This document shows positions 38,359 through 48,285 of a stretch of 64,000 nucleotides of DNA, in pieces (the stretch's first letter is position 1; every line of letters starts with the position of its first letter). The translations under genes were made by a program, and so were the position numbers. The notes under the pieces were generated by a model that saw only the letters and a list, made by a program, of their open reading frames with translations, ran no database searches and was not told the DNA's origin. Location of the stretch: NCBI RefSeq assembly GCF_002754935.1, contig NZ_CP018092.1, positions 2,294,001-2,358,000 on the forward strand, read 5' to 3'. Source of the DNA: Thermostichus lividus PCC 6715 (GTDB lineage Bacteria; Cyanobacteriota; Cyanobacteriia; Thermosynechococcales; Thermosynechococcaceae).

Positions 38359-41024
38359 GCGAGCGATCGCCAGCCCTAGCCGACTTCCTTGCCCAACTGC
38401 CGTTTTCCTTGGATGCCTTTCAGGAAGCGGCCATCGCTGCCCTAGAGGCGGGGCGATCGGTGGTGGTGTGTGCCCCCACAGGATCGGGTAAAACCCTCAT
38501 TGGGGAGTACGCGATTCACCGTGCCCTGAGCCGACAGCAGCGGGTGTTTTACACCACCCCCTCAAAGCCCTCTCTAACCAAAAGTTACGGGACTTTCAGC
38601 AGCAGTTTGGCAGCGAGCAGGTGGGGTTGCTCACGGGCGATGTCTCCATTAATCGCGATGCGCCTATTTTGGTGATGACCACGGAAATTTTCCGCAACAT
38701 GCTCTACGGCACCTCCATTGGTGAAGTAGGTACTTCCCTTGCGGGGGTAGAAGTGGTCGTGCTGGATGAGTGCCACTACATGAACGATCGCCAGCGGGGC
38801 ACCGTTTGGGAGGAATCCATCATTTACTGCCCGCCAGAAATTCAACTCGTCGCCCTCTCCGCCACCATTGCCAACGGTGCCCAACTCACTGACTGGATTA
38901 AAACAGTGCATGGCGAGGCGGAGCTGATCTACTCTGACTGGCGACCGATTCCGCTGCACTTTTACTTTTGCAATGGCAAGGGGTTGGTACCGCTTCTCGA
39001 TGGTCAGCGCAAGCGCCTGAACCCCAAGCTGCACGGTCACAGCGAGACGCGGCGGCGCGGGGGCAAGCGAGAGTTCCTGAGTATCCGCTATGTCGTCAGC
39101 CAACTGCAACAGCGCGACATGCTGCCAGCCATTTACTTTATTTTCAGTCGCCGGGGCTGCGATCAAGCCGTGCAAGACGTCCAAGGGATGAATTTGCTCA
39201 CCGAGTCAGAAAAGGCAACCTTGGCAGCACGAGTCGATCAGTTTTTGGCGCAGCACCAAGAAATTGTAACCCCTGAAATCATTGCACCGCTGTACCAAGG
39301 TATTGCCGCACACCATGCAGGCGTACTGCCCGTAGTGAAAACCTTTGTGGAAACCCTCTTTCAGGAGGGACTGATTAAATTGGTCTTTGCCACAGAAACC
39401 CTAGCGGCGGGGATCAACATGCCAGCACGCACCACCATCATTTCCACCCTATCGAAGCGGACCGACAGTGGCCATCGCCTCCTGACGGCCTCGGAATTTT
39501 TGCAGATGGCTGGACGAGCCGGACGGCGTGGGATGGATACCATTGGCCACGTGGTGACCTTGCAAACCCCCTTTGAAGGGGCCAACGAAGCCGCATTTTT
39601 GGCCACTGCCGCCCCGGATCCACTGATTAGCCAGTTTACCCTAGCTATGGGATGGTCTTGAACCTACTCCAGCGCCATACCCTTGCAGAAGCCAAAGAAC
39701 TGGTGGAGCGCAGTTTTGGCCAGTACCTAGCGACGTTGCACCTCACGCCGCAGCGGCAGGCGATCGCCACCCTAGAGGCCGAACTAAAGACCATTCAGCA
39801 GCGACTTGTAACCATCGATCGCAGCCAACTGGCCACCTATCAAAAACTACGGGAGCGGCTCCACCAAGACCAGCGCCTCCTAAAAATTTTTCAGCAGCAG
39901 GCAGAGCAGGAACGCAGCTACGAACTGCTGCCCCTGCTGATGGCCGTTCCCTTAGGAACTTGGGTGCACCTCAAACCCACCGTAGCGGAGCAGCCCCCCC
40001 TACCCGCCGTGCTATGCCATCAAGTGGCGGGGTCTGGTCAGTTGCCGCACTGGGTATGCCTTGCCGCCGATGGTCGCTTTTATGTGGTTGCCGTTGAGCA
40101 TATTTTAGGGATCTACCCGATCGCCCCCCCTTGTCCACCCTGCCGCCATTGCCAGAAACCTTAACGCTGCGCCTCGGCCATAGCTGCCCAGCCCCTAACA
40201 CCGAACAGTGGCTAACGACTGTTCCCGAGTTGCCCCCCGTGCTGCCTGCACCCCAGGTGGCTGCCCAAGCGGCCAAAATCGCAGATTTACAGGCCAAACT
40301 GCATCAACTGCAAGCCAGTTTTCCCCAGAATGTAAACAGCCTGTTACGTCTGGTGCGTCGCGAAGAACGCCTCCTGACAGAACTGAGCGATCGCCAGCAA
40401 AAACTCAATTTGCAAGCCCAACGCCATTGGGATCAGTTCCTCGCCCTAGTGGGCGCCTTGCAAGACTTTGGCGGTCTCAACGAATTAACCCCCACCCCCC
40501 TCGGCGAAATGGCTGCTGCCCTACGGGGGGAAAACGAACTCTGGCTAGCTCTTGCCTTAGCCTCCGGTGAACTGGAGGATTTGCCCCCCCATCTTCTTGC
40601 GGCAGCCGTAGCCGCCCTAGTCACAGAAACACCGCGTTCTGATAGTTGGTGTAATTATCCCATCGCTAGCGAGGTGGAGGAGCGCTTAGCCGCCCTTAGC
40701 CCCATACGACGGCGGCTGTTTCAAATTCAGCGGCGGCGACACATTATCTTCCCCCTCTGGTACGAGTGGGACTTAATTGGCTTGGTGGAACACTGGGCAC
40801 TGGGAACACCCTGGAACGAACTCTGTGCCCAAACCAACCTTGACGCAGGCGATATTGTCCGCCTACTGCGGCGAACCTTAGATTTTCTCTCCCAGATTCC
40901 CCACGCCCCCCACACTAGCCCACAGCTTCGCCAAAGCGCCCAACAGGCTCGTTACCTGCTGGATCGCTTCCCCGTGAATGATCTGCTAGAAGGCGTTGAA
41001 TTAGAGGCTGCCACCCTGACCTGA
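38355..41024 (+). pseudogene. DEAD-box/DSHCT RNA helicase (Mtr4/HelY-like), three frameshifts
   Basis: 890 residues if one C is added at C5 38557-38561, C3 39639-39641 and C7 40124-40130. Walker A APTGSGKTLIGEYA, box II VVLDECHYMNDR (DECH), motif V LVFATETLAAGINMPART, motif VI FLQMAGRAGRRGMD, then a long helical region and the DSHCT domain. Such Ski2-like helicases unwind RNA; in cyanobacteria they are linked to RNA turnover and ribosome maturation. Start ATGA overlaps the CheA stop. As assembled the protein is cut into four pieces; the breaks look like consensus errors. Confidence 0.85.
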
Positions 41025-41119
41025 ATCCCGCCTCATTCCTAAAGGGCAGGCCTAGAAATCCTGAAGAGACGCTGGCTTGCTTGGCTGACGAGGGGCGAGA
41101 TCGGTGTAAGTGCTTATAG

Positions 41120-41555
41120 GAGTGATGTGGGCGGGCTAAAACCCCTCCGCTTTAGCGAGGGGATACAGCCAACTCAGGGGGCTTTAGCCCTCTCTATGTG
41201 TTAAACTAGAGACGTGGAAAGTAGGCGTATCAACTACGCGAAGAAACATCCTAGTACGGAGAAATCCCGGCAAGTAAGTCACTACCGCTTTGGCGGCAAG
41301 CCTAAACCACTGCAAGCAATGGCAGGATGTTGAGCGTATCGAATTGGCTAGTGTTGAAAAGCGCGAAACCACAAACCGAAACATAAACGTAGTCCCAATA
41401 GCAGGAATGCTTGAGGTGAGTAGGGGGTCTTTGACTGCTCCCACCCGCATTAAGTTGTGGGTGACAGCTCAAGGGAAAAGCGAAGCAATGTGGCTTCAGC
41501 CCGTTGCGTAGCATCCTTTGGGAATCCCCTCTCTTTCAAGGAGGGGAGAAGTCAA
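41120..41555 (+). mobile_element. Non-autonomous IS200/IS605-like element, copy 2
   Basis: 436 bp, same element and orientation as 7036-7471, again after TTATAG and ending GAAGTCAA. Differences from copy 1 are scattered single bases. In the stem at ~41485-41507 a C-to-T change (GCAACG to GCAATG) keeps pairing as G-U, and in the GGGGG/CCCCC stem one C-to-T also keeps a G-U pair. It lies between the helicase stop and the convergent cnaT gene. Confidence 0.75.
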
Positions 41556-41601
41556 CGTCTCATCACCTGTGACAGACGATGTTCTCTTCTGAACAGCAAC
41601 A

Positions 41602-42651
41602 TCAAAGTTGTTCTACGACAGCTTGCAGTCGTTGACAGTGCTGGCGAACGGTACCACTACACAGCAGGTCTTGGCTGAGCGCCATCCCCTCTGTTAAGGT
41701 TGCTGCCTTTCCCCCTTGCCACAGATAAAACCCGCTATTCCAAAGGACTGAAGCAGTTAAGGGGTGTGGCTCACCTGTTAATACCTGCTGCATGGCCTCA
41801 CCTGCCTCGCTGAGAGTCGTCCAAGGTATATTGCTGCTATTCATTCCGTAGTCTTGGGGATGGAGGCGTAATCGCTGCCACGGCTCGGGCTGGTGCCGTC
41901 CTAAGCCAATAATCGCGGTGCGCTCCCGGGGTAAGTCACAACTTCCCTCCAGCCCTTTAACGGTCGTAAATTCTTGAACCCCGTGGAGATATAGGGCATC
42001 GCGGATGATAGTTTCGGTGGGGGGATGGACAAAGCCAGCCACCAGATGGCTTGCCCCTTGGTAAGGATTCCAGATTAACTCAAGGGTGGCAATGGGTGGG
42101 CGTTTGCCAATTTGCTCGCGGTAGGGCACAAGTCCCTGAGCCGCAGGGAAGTGACGCGGTAAGTAAACAAACCCCAGATGGGCTTTTGCCAAACAGATTG
42201 ACACCTGCTCAAGGGGCACCCGTGACCAGTCCACTCCTAGGGCGCGCCAAAGATCAATCAGGGGAACGCCTTCCTTGGTAGGCATACGATCGCCTCCATG
42301 CTGTAGCACCGGAATGCCAGCACTCGCTAAGACAAGAGCGGTTAAGGGACTCAAGGGAAAGGTGCGATCGCGCCCATCGTAGGGCTGGCTCAGGATCATC
42401 ACTGGTGAGGCACTCTCAATAGCAGCCACCTTGGGGCCTAACTCTTGGTAGGTATCTAGCATCCCGGCCATTTCGGCAGCGGTGGGGCGCTTAATGCGAT
42501 GGGCAATTAGAAAAGCACCAATCTGCGCTGGGGTTGCTGTTTGCTCGAGCATCAGTTTCAGCGCCATGGCCGCCTCAGCGCGGGTCAAATCTTGGTGGGT
42601 ATGGGCACCACTGCCTACTTTCTTCAGTAGATTACGAAAAACAAGACTCAT
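41602..42651 (-). CDS. cnaT: Anthranilate phosphoribosyltransferase-like protein CnaT
   Basis: 349 residues. TrpD-like fold (AHRIKRPTAAEMAGML; LQHGGDRMPTKEG in place of the GNRxxSS loop; AKAHLGFVYLPRHFPA), but the catalytic TrpD signatures are altered, so it is unlikely to make phosphoribosyl-anthranilate. It overlaps the LysR gene ntcB by 20 bp. In Anabaena 7120 the TrpD-like gene cnaT lies by ntcB and is needed to express the nitrate assimilation (nir) operon. The pair here matches that arrangement, which is the main reason for the name. Confidence 0.8.
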   Translation of the reverse strand: MSLVFRNLLKKVGSGAHTHQDLTRAEAAMALKLMLEQTATPAQIGAFLIAHRIKRPTAAEMAGMLDTYQELGPKVAAIESASPVMILSQPYDGRDRTFPLSPLTALVLASAGIPVLQHGGDRMPTKEGVPLIDLWRALGVDWSRVPLEQVSICLAKAHLGFVYLPRHFPAAQGLVPYREQIGKRPPIATLELIWNPYQGASHLVAGFVHPPTETIIRDALYLHGVQEFTTVKGLEGSCDLPRERTAIIGLGRHQPEPWQRLRLHPQDYGMNSSNIPWTTLSEAGEAMQQVLTGEPHPLTASVLWNSGFYLWQGGKAATLTEGMALSQDLLCSGTVRQHCQRLQAVVEQL

Positions 42652-43546
42652 GGGAAGCCTGTTGGCGAATAAGGGTTAACAACTGAGCCATGGGAGGCAA
42701 ATTCAGGCGATCGCGCGTGGTAATGGCCAAAACTTGACGGTCGGGCGGTGCCACTTTAGCATCAAGGTGACGAATCACCAAGGTATCATCATCCAAGGCA
42801 TCTTTTAGCGCCGATCGGGGCAATAGTGCCAACATGTCACTTTCGCGAATGACAGCAATAAAGGCATCGGGGGTATTTAGCTCTAGGGCTGGTTGCCAAG
42901 GGAGATTGCGGCGGGCAAACTCCTCTGCCACTAAGCGGCGCATCCCATACCCATCCTTAAAGACCACATGGGGATACTGGGCTAAGGCCTCCCAAGTCAG
43001 TGTAGGGTGACAGGCGAGGGGATGCTGCGCCGCCATGAGGATCTGGACAGGTTCACTATAGAGAGGTTCAATCACCCATTCCGACTGCTTAAAGAGATAG
43101 CGATCGCCCATCACAATGATCAAATCTACCAAGCCATCCTGAAATACCTTGACGGCGCGATCGCTCCCTAGGGCAGTCACCCGCAATTGCATCTGCGGAA
43201 AGCTCTGATGAAACCTTGGCAACAAGGTAGGTAAAAAGTGGCGACAGATAGAGTGAATAGCCGCAATACACAGTTCATGTTGCTGACCGTGCTGCATCGC
43301 CTTCAGTTCAGCACTGGCTGCCTGCCACTCCTGCCAAATCCTGTAGGCACGCCGAAGAAACAGATCCCCCGCCACCGTCAACTTGGCTCGGCTAGACCGA
43401 TGGAGAAGCTGAATGCCTAAGTTATCTTCTAGGGCTTGAATTTGCCGACTAATGGTGGGTTGGCTGACCCCACACCGCTGAGCCGCAGCCTGAAAGCTAC
43501 CGGTTTCAGCAACCGCCAAAAAAGACTGCAACTGATCGAGTCGCAT
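42632..43546 (-). CDS. ntcB: LysR-family transcriptional regulator NtcB
   Basis: 304 residues. N-terminal winged helix MRLDQLQSFLAVAETGSFQ...CGVSQPTISRQIQALE, then the LysR effector domain. The N-terminus and length match cyanobacterial NtcB, the nitrite-responsive activator of nitrate assimilation genes. The cnaT partner next door supports this. No nir, nrt or nar gene is in the window. The 175-bp upstream region has no convincing NtcA site (GTA-N8-TAC). Confidence 0.78.
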   Translation of the reverse strand: MRLDQLQSFLAVAETGSFQAAAQRCGVSQPTISRQIQALEDNLGIQLLHRSSRAKLTVAGDLFLRRAYRIWQEWQAASAELKAMQHGQQHELCIAAIHSICRHFLPTLLPRFHQSFPQMQLRVTALGSDRAVKVFQDGLVDLIIVMGDRYLFKQSEWVIEPLYSEPVQILMAAQHPLACHPTLTWEALAQYPHVVFKDGYGMRRLVAEEFARRNLPWQPALELNTPDAFIAVIRESDMLALLPRSALKDALDDDTLVIRHLDAKVAPPDRQVLAITTRDRLNLPPMAQLLTLIRQQASHESCFS

Positions 43547-43721
43547 AGTTGCTATCGTGTTCTCCTTAAAGGATGAGCCTTATTTAGGCTAATCGTGAGC
43601 TTTTACTGTATGCAATTTTCGTATGACAAAGGGTGTTCCTTGATACGATTAGGCAGAATGTTTCCCTACCATTGGGAGAAGTCCAGCAACTGCTGATTTA
43701 ATCCGTTAGGTACCCAAGACA

Positions 43722-44186
43722 ATGAAAATGAAATTGTCTCTCATTCCAATTGAGCGTAACGGTTCCCCACGTGGCTATACAGGCTTCCTGCCTGAAGTGA
43801 CGCAGGAAGTATTCCGGGCAACTGCTGATCTCTATACGATGGTCGGATTCGAAGAGCCGTGGATCGGCTATCTTGCGTTAGCAAACGGGATACCGGTTGG
43901 CACATGTGGCTTCAAATCACCCCCTCACGATGGATGCATTGAAATTGCCTATTTCACATTTCCGGACTTTGAGAACCGGGGCGTTGCTTCCGAGATGGCT
44001 GCCGCGCTCGTAGCAATTGCGCGCCATCATAGGCCATCTATTGTGGTCTCGGCACAGACACTTCCGGAGCGTAATGCCTCCCATAGAGTGCTTGAGAAGC
44101 TTGGATTCCAACACGTTGAAACTCTTAAACACCCTGAAGATGGTACGGTTTGGGAATGGCAACTGAGGGAGGAGATTGGCACCTAA
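43722..44186 (+). CDS. GNAT-family N-acetyltransferase, possibly acquired
   Basis: 154 residues. Acetyl-CoA motif in FPDFENRGVASEMAAALVA (Q/RxxGxG/A region) and the closing block ASHRVLEKLGFQHVETL. The preferred start ATG 43722 has no strong ribosome site; an ATG two codons in is possible. The gene has no HIP1 site and a codon pattern that differs from neighbours, with a decayed DUF2442 gene just downstream. Substrate unknown. Confidence 0.72.
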   Translation: MKMKLSLIPIERNGSPRGYTGFLPEVTQEVFRATADLYTMVGFEEPWIGYLALANGIPVGTCGFKSPPHDGCIEIAYFTFPDFENRGVASEMAAALVAIARHHRPSIVVSAQTLPERNASHRVLEKLGFQHVETLKHPEDGTVWEWQLREEIGT

Positions 44187-44308
44187 GATAGGCTTTAAGG
44201 CAAACAGAATCAACGTCAGCTATGAAATAGGCCACCACGCTCCTTTACCTTAAACCTAGAGAATACGTCAGCATAGCCTGCTGTTCCTATTCCTCGGTGC
44301 TCGATGTC

Positions 44309-44497
44309 CTATATTGGCTCAATAAGCTGTACCTGCCCTTCGTCCACATCGGCTCACTCAATCGCGTAACCATCCCCTAAGAGTTGCCAGTTTTGCCGTT
44401 CCTCCTCAGAGGCGTGCAGCAAACGGGGATACCAACATCAGGGGACACTTAAACTTCGGCCATCGATCAAGTCCACAATTAATGTTCTATACCCTCG
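44309..44497 (-). pseudogene. DUF2442 protein remnant with two in-frame TGA codons
   Basis: Read on the minus strand: TLIVDLIDGRSLSVP, TGA, CWYPRLLHASEEERQNWQLL, GDGYAIE, TGA, ADVDEGQVQLIEPI. This matches the DUF2442 family (…DGR.LSVPLxWYPRLLHA…GDGxxIxWxDxDE). The second TGA replaces the conserved Trp (TGG to TGA). The N-terminus is degraded. DUF2442 proteins often pair with a DUF4160 protein as a toxin-antitoxin-like module; no partner is seen. Confidence 0.65.
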
Positions 44498-44561
44498 GTT
44501 TTTCGCCAAGGAAACAGGGCTGAGCCAAAACCTACATGCTTTCTGAGGCCAGTGATAGCTG

Positions 44562-45050
44562 CTACTGAAGTGCCGCAGCCCCAAAGGTCGCATTAAATCG
44601 CCGACACCAAATGGCGACTGAGCGGTACTCATCTAAGTTGACAGTGGCTGGAATGTCATACCGTTGATCCCCACTAAACGATTGCAGCTCTGCCAAAATG
44701 ACATAATCTCCTTCTCGCAGCGGGAACGCTGGGGGAGTTGTTGAACCCAGAACGTTCTCAGAACGGTGCAGGACAACTACTAGATCAGGCCCCATAGGAG
44801 AGGTTTCAAAGCTTTGGTCGAGTTCTAGGACTAACTGACCAGAGTTGTTAAAAATTTTGGCTATCCCAGAGGTCGGATGCTCGCCAGACATAAAATTACC
44901 CGACTTAATGGTGACGGATGCTGCGTCAGACCCAGCCTCTAGAGGTGTAGTAGGTGCTGAGTCTGCCCTCACCTCCGCAGCAGGATGGGACGTGCAAGCT
45001 GCTGTTAGAGCTAGGGGAACCCCCAGTAGTAGAAACCGTTTGAGTAACAC
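44562..45050 (-). CDS. DM13 domain lipoprotein
   Basis: 162 residues from a GTG at 45050, which has GAGG five bases upstream; the frame is open to 45071. The signal peptide ends in a lipobox (LALTAAC, Cys ~19). The remaining domain resembles DM13 (SGNFMSGEHPTSGIAKI; GPDLVVVLHRSE; LAELQSFSGDQRYDIP; YRSVAIWCRRFNATFGAA) with a Cys near the C-terminus that is typical of DM13 electron-transfer domains. It should sit in the periplasm on a lipid anchor. Redox role by family only. Confidence 0.75.
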   Translation of the reverse strand: MLLKRFLLLGVPLALTAACTSHPAAEVRADSAPTTPLEAGSDAASVTIKSGNFMSGEHPTSGIAKIFNNSGQLVLELDQSFETSPMGPDLVVVLHRSENVLGSTTPPAFPLREGDYVILAELQSFSGDQRYDIPATVNLDEYRSVAIWCRRFNATFGAAALQ

Positions 45051-45210
45051 AATAACCTCAGTAATAAGCAAGGGTTACCGCCATTCTATTGACAAACTCC
45101 CAGAACTGAGGGGGGAGGAGTCTAAGGCTGCCCTGACCGTACCGTCTGTCGCTTAGCTGTTAGGTACTTCTTGAGGAGTGCCAAAAGGAACTGATGCTGG
45201 TTGATTCTCC

Positions 45211-45750
45211 CTAGCCGTTCAAGGTTGCCTGCTGCTGCACCAATGCTTTGATCTGCTCGGCGTTAGCATGGGTTACTCGTTTTTTCAGTGGCAGAACCAC
45301 AACCGCAGGGCCTCGTTTACACTCGCCAAGGCAACCGGTAGCTTTTAAACATATCGGTAACTCTTGAGCGATCGCCTCCTGCTGCAATTCTTGCCACAGT
45401 TGTTTTGCCCCCCGCCGGCAACAGGACGACTTCTGACAAATGAGCACTTTGCACCGAGGTACGGCAACAGACCCTGACGGCTGCTTAACTGCTAAAAATT
45501 CTAAATGATGTGCCTTGCAGTAATACGCTCTATCAGAGCCCTTACAACAACGATCGCCATAGATACGGAGGCGATCGCCCACCCTAGGATGGGGATGAAG
45601 TTCCTGACGCAATGACTTTTTCAGCTTAATCCACAGGAGTCGCCCGGCTGTTTCCAAGACAATAACTTTAGGAAGCGCCTTTTTATAGATCACCTCTTGC
45701 ACCGTGCCTTCAACACTGACTTGAGGCGAAACTGCTACAGCAAGTGTCAT
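45211..45750 (-). CDS. Thioredoxin-like 2Fe-2S ferredoxin domain protein
   Basis: 179 residues. The C-terminal part has VLICQKSSCCRRGAKQLWQEL and CLKATGCLGECKRGP, the cysteine pattern of the thioredoxin-fold (NuoE/Shethna-like) 2Fe-2S domain. The N-terminal ~90 residues are a basic beta-rich domain with its own Cys cluster (GDRCCKGSDRAYYC). Such proteins are common in cyanobacteria but their role is unclear. Standing alone with its own upstream region. Confidence 0.72.
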   Translation of the reverse strand: MTLAVAVSPQVSVEGTVQEVIYKKALPKVIVLETAGRLLWIKLKKSLRQELHPHPRVGDRLRIYGDRCCKGSDRAYYCKAHHLEFLAVKQPSGSVAVPRCKVLICQKSSCCRRGAKQLWQELQQEAIAQELPICLKATGCLGECKRGPAVVVLPLKKRVTHANAEQIKALVQQQATLNG

Positions 45751-45884
45751 ATTTGTCAGTCTCTATTAATAGTTATTCTCAATTAAGTTAACTCTAACAT
45801 AGCCAGAGACATCTGGTAAGGGGTTCAAGGAAACAGGGATGATCAAGGATCAGGCAAATTACTGTCCCACCCACTGGATGGCTT

Positions 45885-46205
45885 TTGCATAGGTTGTCAG
45901 CTTCCACAGAACTGATGAATGGTTCCAAACCAGCAACAATACTTCATCTATCGTTCGATTGCCGAGGAGTGGGGCAAATGCAAGTTCTGCCGCCCATTGA
46001 GACCCTAGATACGCCTTTATTAGCTGCCGCCCAATCCATTTATAATCTCTATCAGCAAGTGCATGGGGTGAGTCCCTCCCCTGCGGGCGTAGCGGTAAAT
46101 CGGCAAACCCTCCGTGGTCACGTTGTCTTTACTTCCCAACCCGTGCTTCTCCCCCAAGAGTGCTTTATTCCTTACCATCACTTACCAGAAGTGGCCAGCC
46201 TATAA
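45885..46205 (+). CDS. Hypothetical small protein upstream of pilD
   Basis: Up to 106 residues; later in-frame ATGs at 45915 and 45978 are also plausible starts. The C-terminal half (LDTPLLAAAQSIYNLYQQVHG...) looks folded, with no signal peptide or membrane segment. No family recognised. It overlaps the pilD frame by 46 bp, so coupling is possible. Confidence 0.5.
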   Translation: MHRLSASTELMNGSKPATILHLSFDCRGVGQMQVLPPIETLDTPLLAAAQSIYNLYQQVHGVSPSPAGVAVNRQTLRGHVVFTSQPVLLPQECFIPYHHLPEVASL

Positions 46206-47026
46206 CTGCTCTTACGCTCTTTACCCTCAGTAGTTACAGCCTCATCTTTTTGTTGGGGACTGCCGTGGGCAGTTTTCTGAATGTAGTGATTTACCGGATT
46301 CCCAACGGGCGATCGCTACTGTATCCGCCCTCCCGCTGTCCTGCCTGTCTGACATCCCTGCGAGCCTACGACAATATACCGATCCTAGGTTGGTTGCTGT
46401 TGCGGGGGCAGTGTCGCTATTGCCATGCTCCAATTTCATGGCGCTATCCAGCGATTGAGCTGCTTGTTGGCCTCCTATTTGTGGTCATCTTTGCCGTCAG
46501 CGGTTGGCAGTGGCAAACCCTAAAGATGTGGCTACTAACCGCTTGGCTGTTGGCCTTAGCATTCATTGATCTCGATACAATGATGCTGCCCCATCCCCTC
46601 ACCCAGTGGGGACTGGTTGCCGGTCTGATCATACAAGGCTTACTTGCAGGGGGGTGGCTGCCTGCCTTGGTTAGCATTAGTCATGGCATAATCGCCGCAG
46701 CGCTAGGCATTTGGCTTTTTGATCTGATTCGCTGGGGAGGGGCGATCGCCTTCGGCCAAGAAGTCATGGGGGGAGGTGACGGCAAGCTCGCTGCAATGAT
46801 CGGTGCATGGTTGGGCTGGCAAGGGCTACTGGTCACTTTCTTTATCGCCGCACTACTGGGCGGCAGCGTCGGGGGGCTGGGAATTGCCCTTGGTTGGATT
46901 CAACGCCGTCAACCCATTCCCTTTGGTCCTTTTTTAGCCATAGCTGCTATCATTGCCGCCCTCTTTGGGGCTGATCTCATACAGTTTTATGTGGACACCT
47001 TTTTGCCCGGAGTCAGCATTCCCTAA
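46160..47026 (+). CDS. pilD: Prepilin peptidase / N-methyltransferase PilD
   Basis: 288 residues from a GTG at 46160; the exact start is uncertain and could be slightly later. N-terminal domain with the zinc-type CPAC...CRYC motif and a GSFLNVVIYRIPNG stretch; aspartyl protease motifs FIDLDTMMLP and GGGDGKLAAMIGAW. Eight or so membrane spans. It cleaves and N-methylates type IV prepilins, so it serves the same pilus system as the chemotaxis cluster at 28-38 kb, though it is not next to it. Confidence 0.9.
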   Translation: MLYSLPSLTRSGQPITALTLFTLSSYSLIFLLGTAVGSFLNVVIYRIPNGRSLLYPPSRCPACLTSLRAYDNIPILGWLLLRGQCRYCHAPISWRYPAIELLVGLLFVVIFAVSGWQWQTLKMWLLTAWLLALAFIDLDTMMLPHPLTQWGLVAGLIIQGLLAGGWLPALVSISHGIIAAALGIWLFDLIRWGGAIAFGQEVMGGGDGKLAAMIGAWLGWQGLLVTFFIAALLGGSVGGLGIALGWIQRRQPIPFGPFLAIAAIIAALFGADLIQFYVDTFLPGVSIP

Positions 47027-47362
47027 AGAAGCAGGCAAAAGCCCCACTGCCATAAGGAAGCCGCCCGAACGAATAACTGTCCAGGCGGGGTGTGGTGTGA
47101 GGAGTGAACGGAAACGTGCGTCTCCGCTATTTCTATTGTAGGGGACAGTTTCAGAATTGCCATAGGCAAATTGACGCAAAATCCGCAAATCTTTAGGCTA
47201 ATTTAACTTGGTGTCGCGGAACTCCTACCGATGCGGTGGGCTAGTTCATGGCGATGGCAATGAACTTGCCATCGCCCTTAGGGCAGCAGAGAGTCAATAT
47301 ACAGGTACAAGGCCGAGCCTTCTGGGGATTAAGCTAAATAGAGAGGTTCAAACGAACAAGCG
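47027..47362. other. Intergenic region with a strong inverted repeat
   Basis: About 335 bp with no convincing gene. It contains the inverted repeat GGCGATGGCA...TGCCATCGCC (~47251-47275), which could act as a terminator-like or mRNA hairpin. Nothing else stands out. Confidence 0.4.
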
Positions 47363-47464
47363 ATGGAAACCACAACACTGGATTGGTTAGCGGGTGCTCT
47401 GGCGATCGCCATCGTCATTGGCGGCCTACTGATGATGTTTACTAATTTGTGGACGCAGCGATGA
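47363..47464 (+). CDS. 33-residue single-span membrane protein
   Basis: METTTLDWLAGALAIAIVIG followed by GLLMMFTNLWTQR: one membrane helix and short polar ends. The TGA stop overlaps the permease ATG (ATGA), so the two are translated together. It resembles small photosynthetic or transporter subunits in size but matches none I know. It has no clear ribosome site. Its pairing with the ABC permease suggests a helper role for that transporter; that is inference. Confidence 0.5.
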   Translation: METTTLDWLAGALAIAIVIGGLLMMFTNLWTQR

Positions 47465-48285
47465 AACAGTGGCTGCGACTGGGATTGACCTATGGGCTGT
47501 TAATACTTTTAGCCCTTGGGATGCTGTTGCCCCTATTCTGGCTTGTGAGCACGGCCTTTAAGTCTGCCAATGAAGATATTTTTGCGTTCCCTCCCCAATG
47601 GCTGCCTAGGGAACCAACGTGGCAGAACTTTGTCACGGTGTGGCAGACGAATCCCTTTGGGCAGTACCTGTTCAACAGCACCCTCGTTGCTGGTTTGACG
47701 GTTGCCTGCAACCTGCTGACCTCTGCCTTGGCGGCCTATCCTCTAGCGCGGTTGCAGTTTCGCGGTCGGGGGGTCATTTTTGCAGCGGTGCTGGCCACTA
47801 TTATGATCCCGTTTCAGATTGTCATGATTCCGCTGTATATTTTGGCGGTGCAGTTGGGGCTGCGCAATACCTACCTTGGGATTATTCTCCCGGGGTTGGC
47901 CTCCGCCTTTGGTATTTTTCTGCTGCGGCAGGCCTTTATGGGAGTTCCCAAAGAACTGGAAGAAGCAGCACGGCTCGATGGCTGCTCGGAGTTAGGGTTG
48001 TGGTGGTTTGTGATGCTGCCTGCTGTCCGCCCAGCCTTGGTCACCCTCGCTATTTTTGTCTTTATTGGCGCTTGGAGCGATTTTCTGTGGCCGCTGATTG
48101 TTCTCGATCAGCCGGAGCTTTATACATTACCCATTGGCGTGGCCACCTTGGCAGGCACCTTCTCCCTCGATTGGCGGTTAATTGCTGCTGGCTCAGTGAT
48201 TTCAGTAGTGCCCGTTTTCATCGTGTTTCTTCTTTTACAACGGTATATCATTCCCTCCGCAGCAGCGAGTGGTATCAAAGGTTAA
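47461..48285 (+). CDS. Sugar ABC transporter permease, MalG type
   Basis: 274 residues from the ATG at 47461. Six membrane spans and the EAA loop EEAARLDGCSELGLWWFVMLP. Homologues are inner-membrane permeases of type I sugar importers and usually work with a MalF-type partner and a binding protein. Neither is in the window, so it is an orphan subunit here. It faces the RCK gene with a 4-bp overlap at the end. Confidence 0.85.
   Translation: MKQWLRLGLTYGLLILLALGMLLPLFWLVSTAFKSANEDIFAFPPQWLPREPTWQNFVTVWQTNPFGQYLFNSTLVAGLTVACNLLTSALAAYPLARLQFRGRGVIFAAVLATIMIPFQIVMIPLYILAVQLGLRNTYLGIILPGLASAFGIFLLRQAFMGVPKELEEAARLDGCSELGLWWFVMLPAVRPALVTLAIFVFIGAWSDFLWPLIVLDQPELYTLPIGVATLAGTFSLDWRLIAAGSVISVVPVFIVFLLLQRYIIPSAAASGIKG

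Noticed and set aside
34387-41024. Programmed frameshifting in the CheA and helicase genes
   Set aside because: Six breaks in two genes, all one base short in G/C runs of varied length and without shift-site structure, fit sequence error better.
43547-43721. NtcA-binding site upstream of ntcB
   Set aside because: No GTA-N8-TAC with good flanks is present; TAC and GTA occur only in the wrong order.
43700-45170. Integron-like cassette around the acetyltransferase, from GTTAGGT (matches GTTRRRY) at 43708 and again at 45161
   Set aside because: No matching RYYYAAC partner sites or attC folding were found, and the same short word occurs at 62103 by chance.
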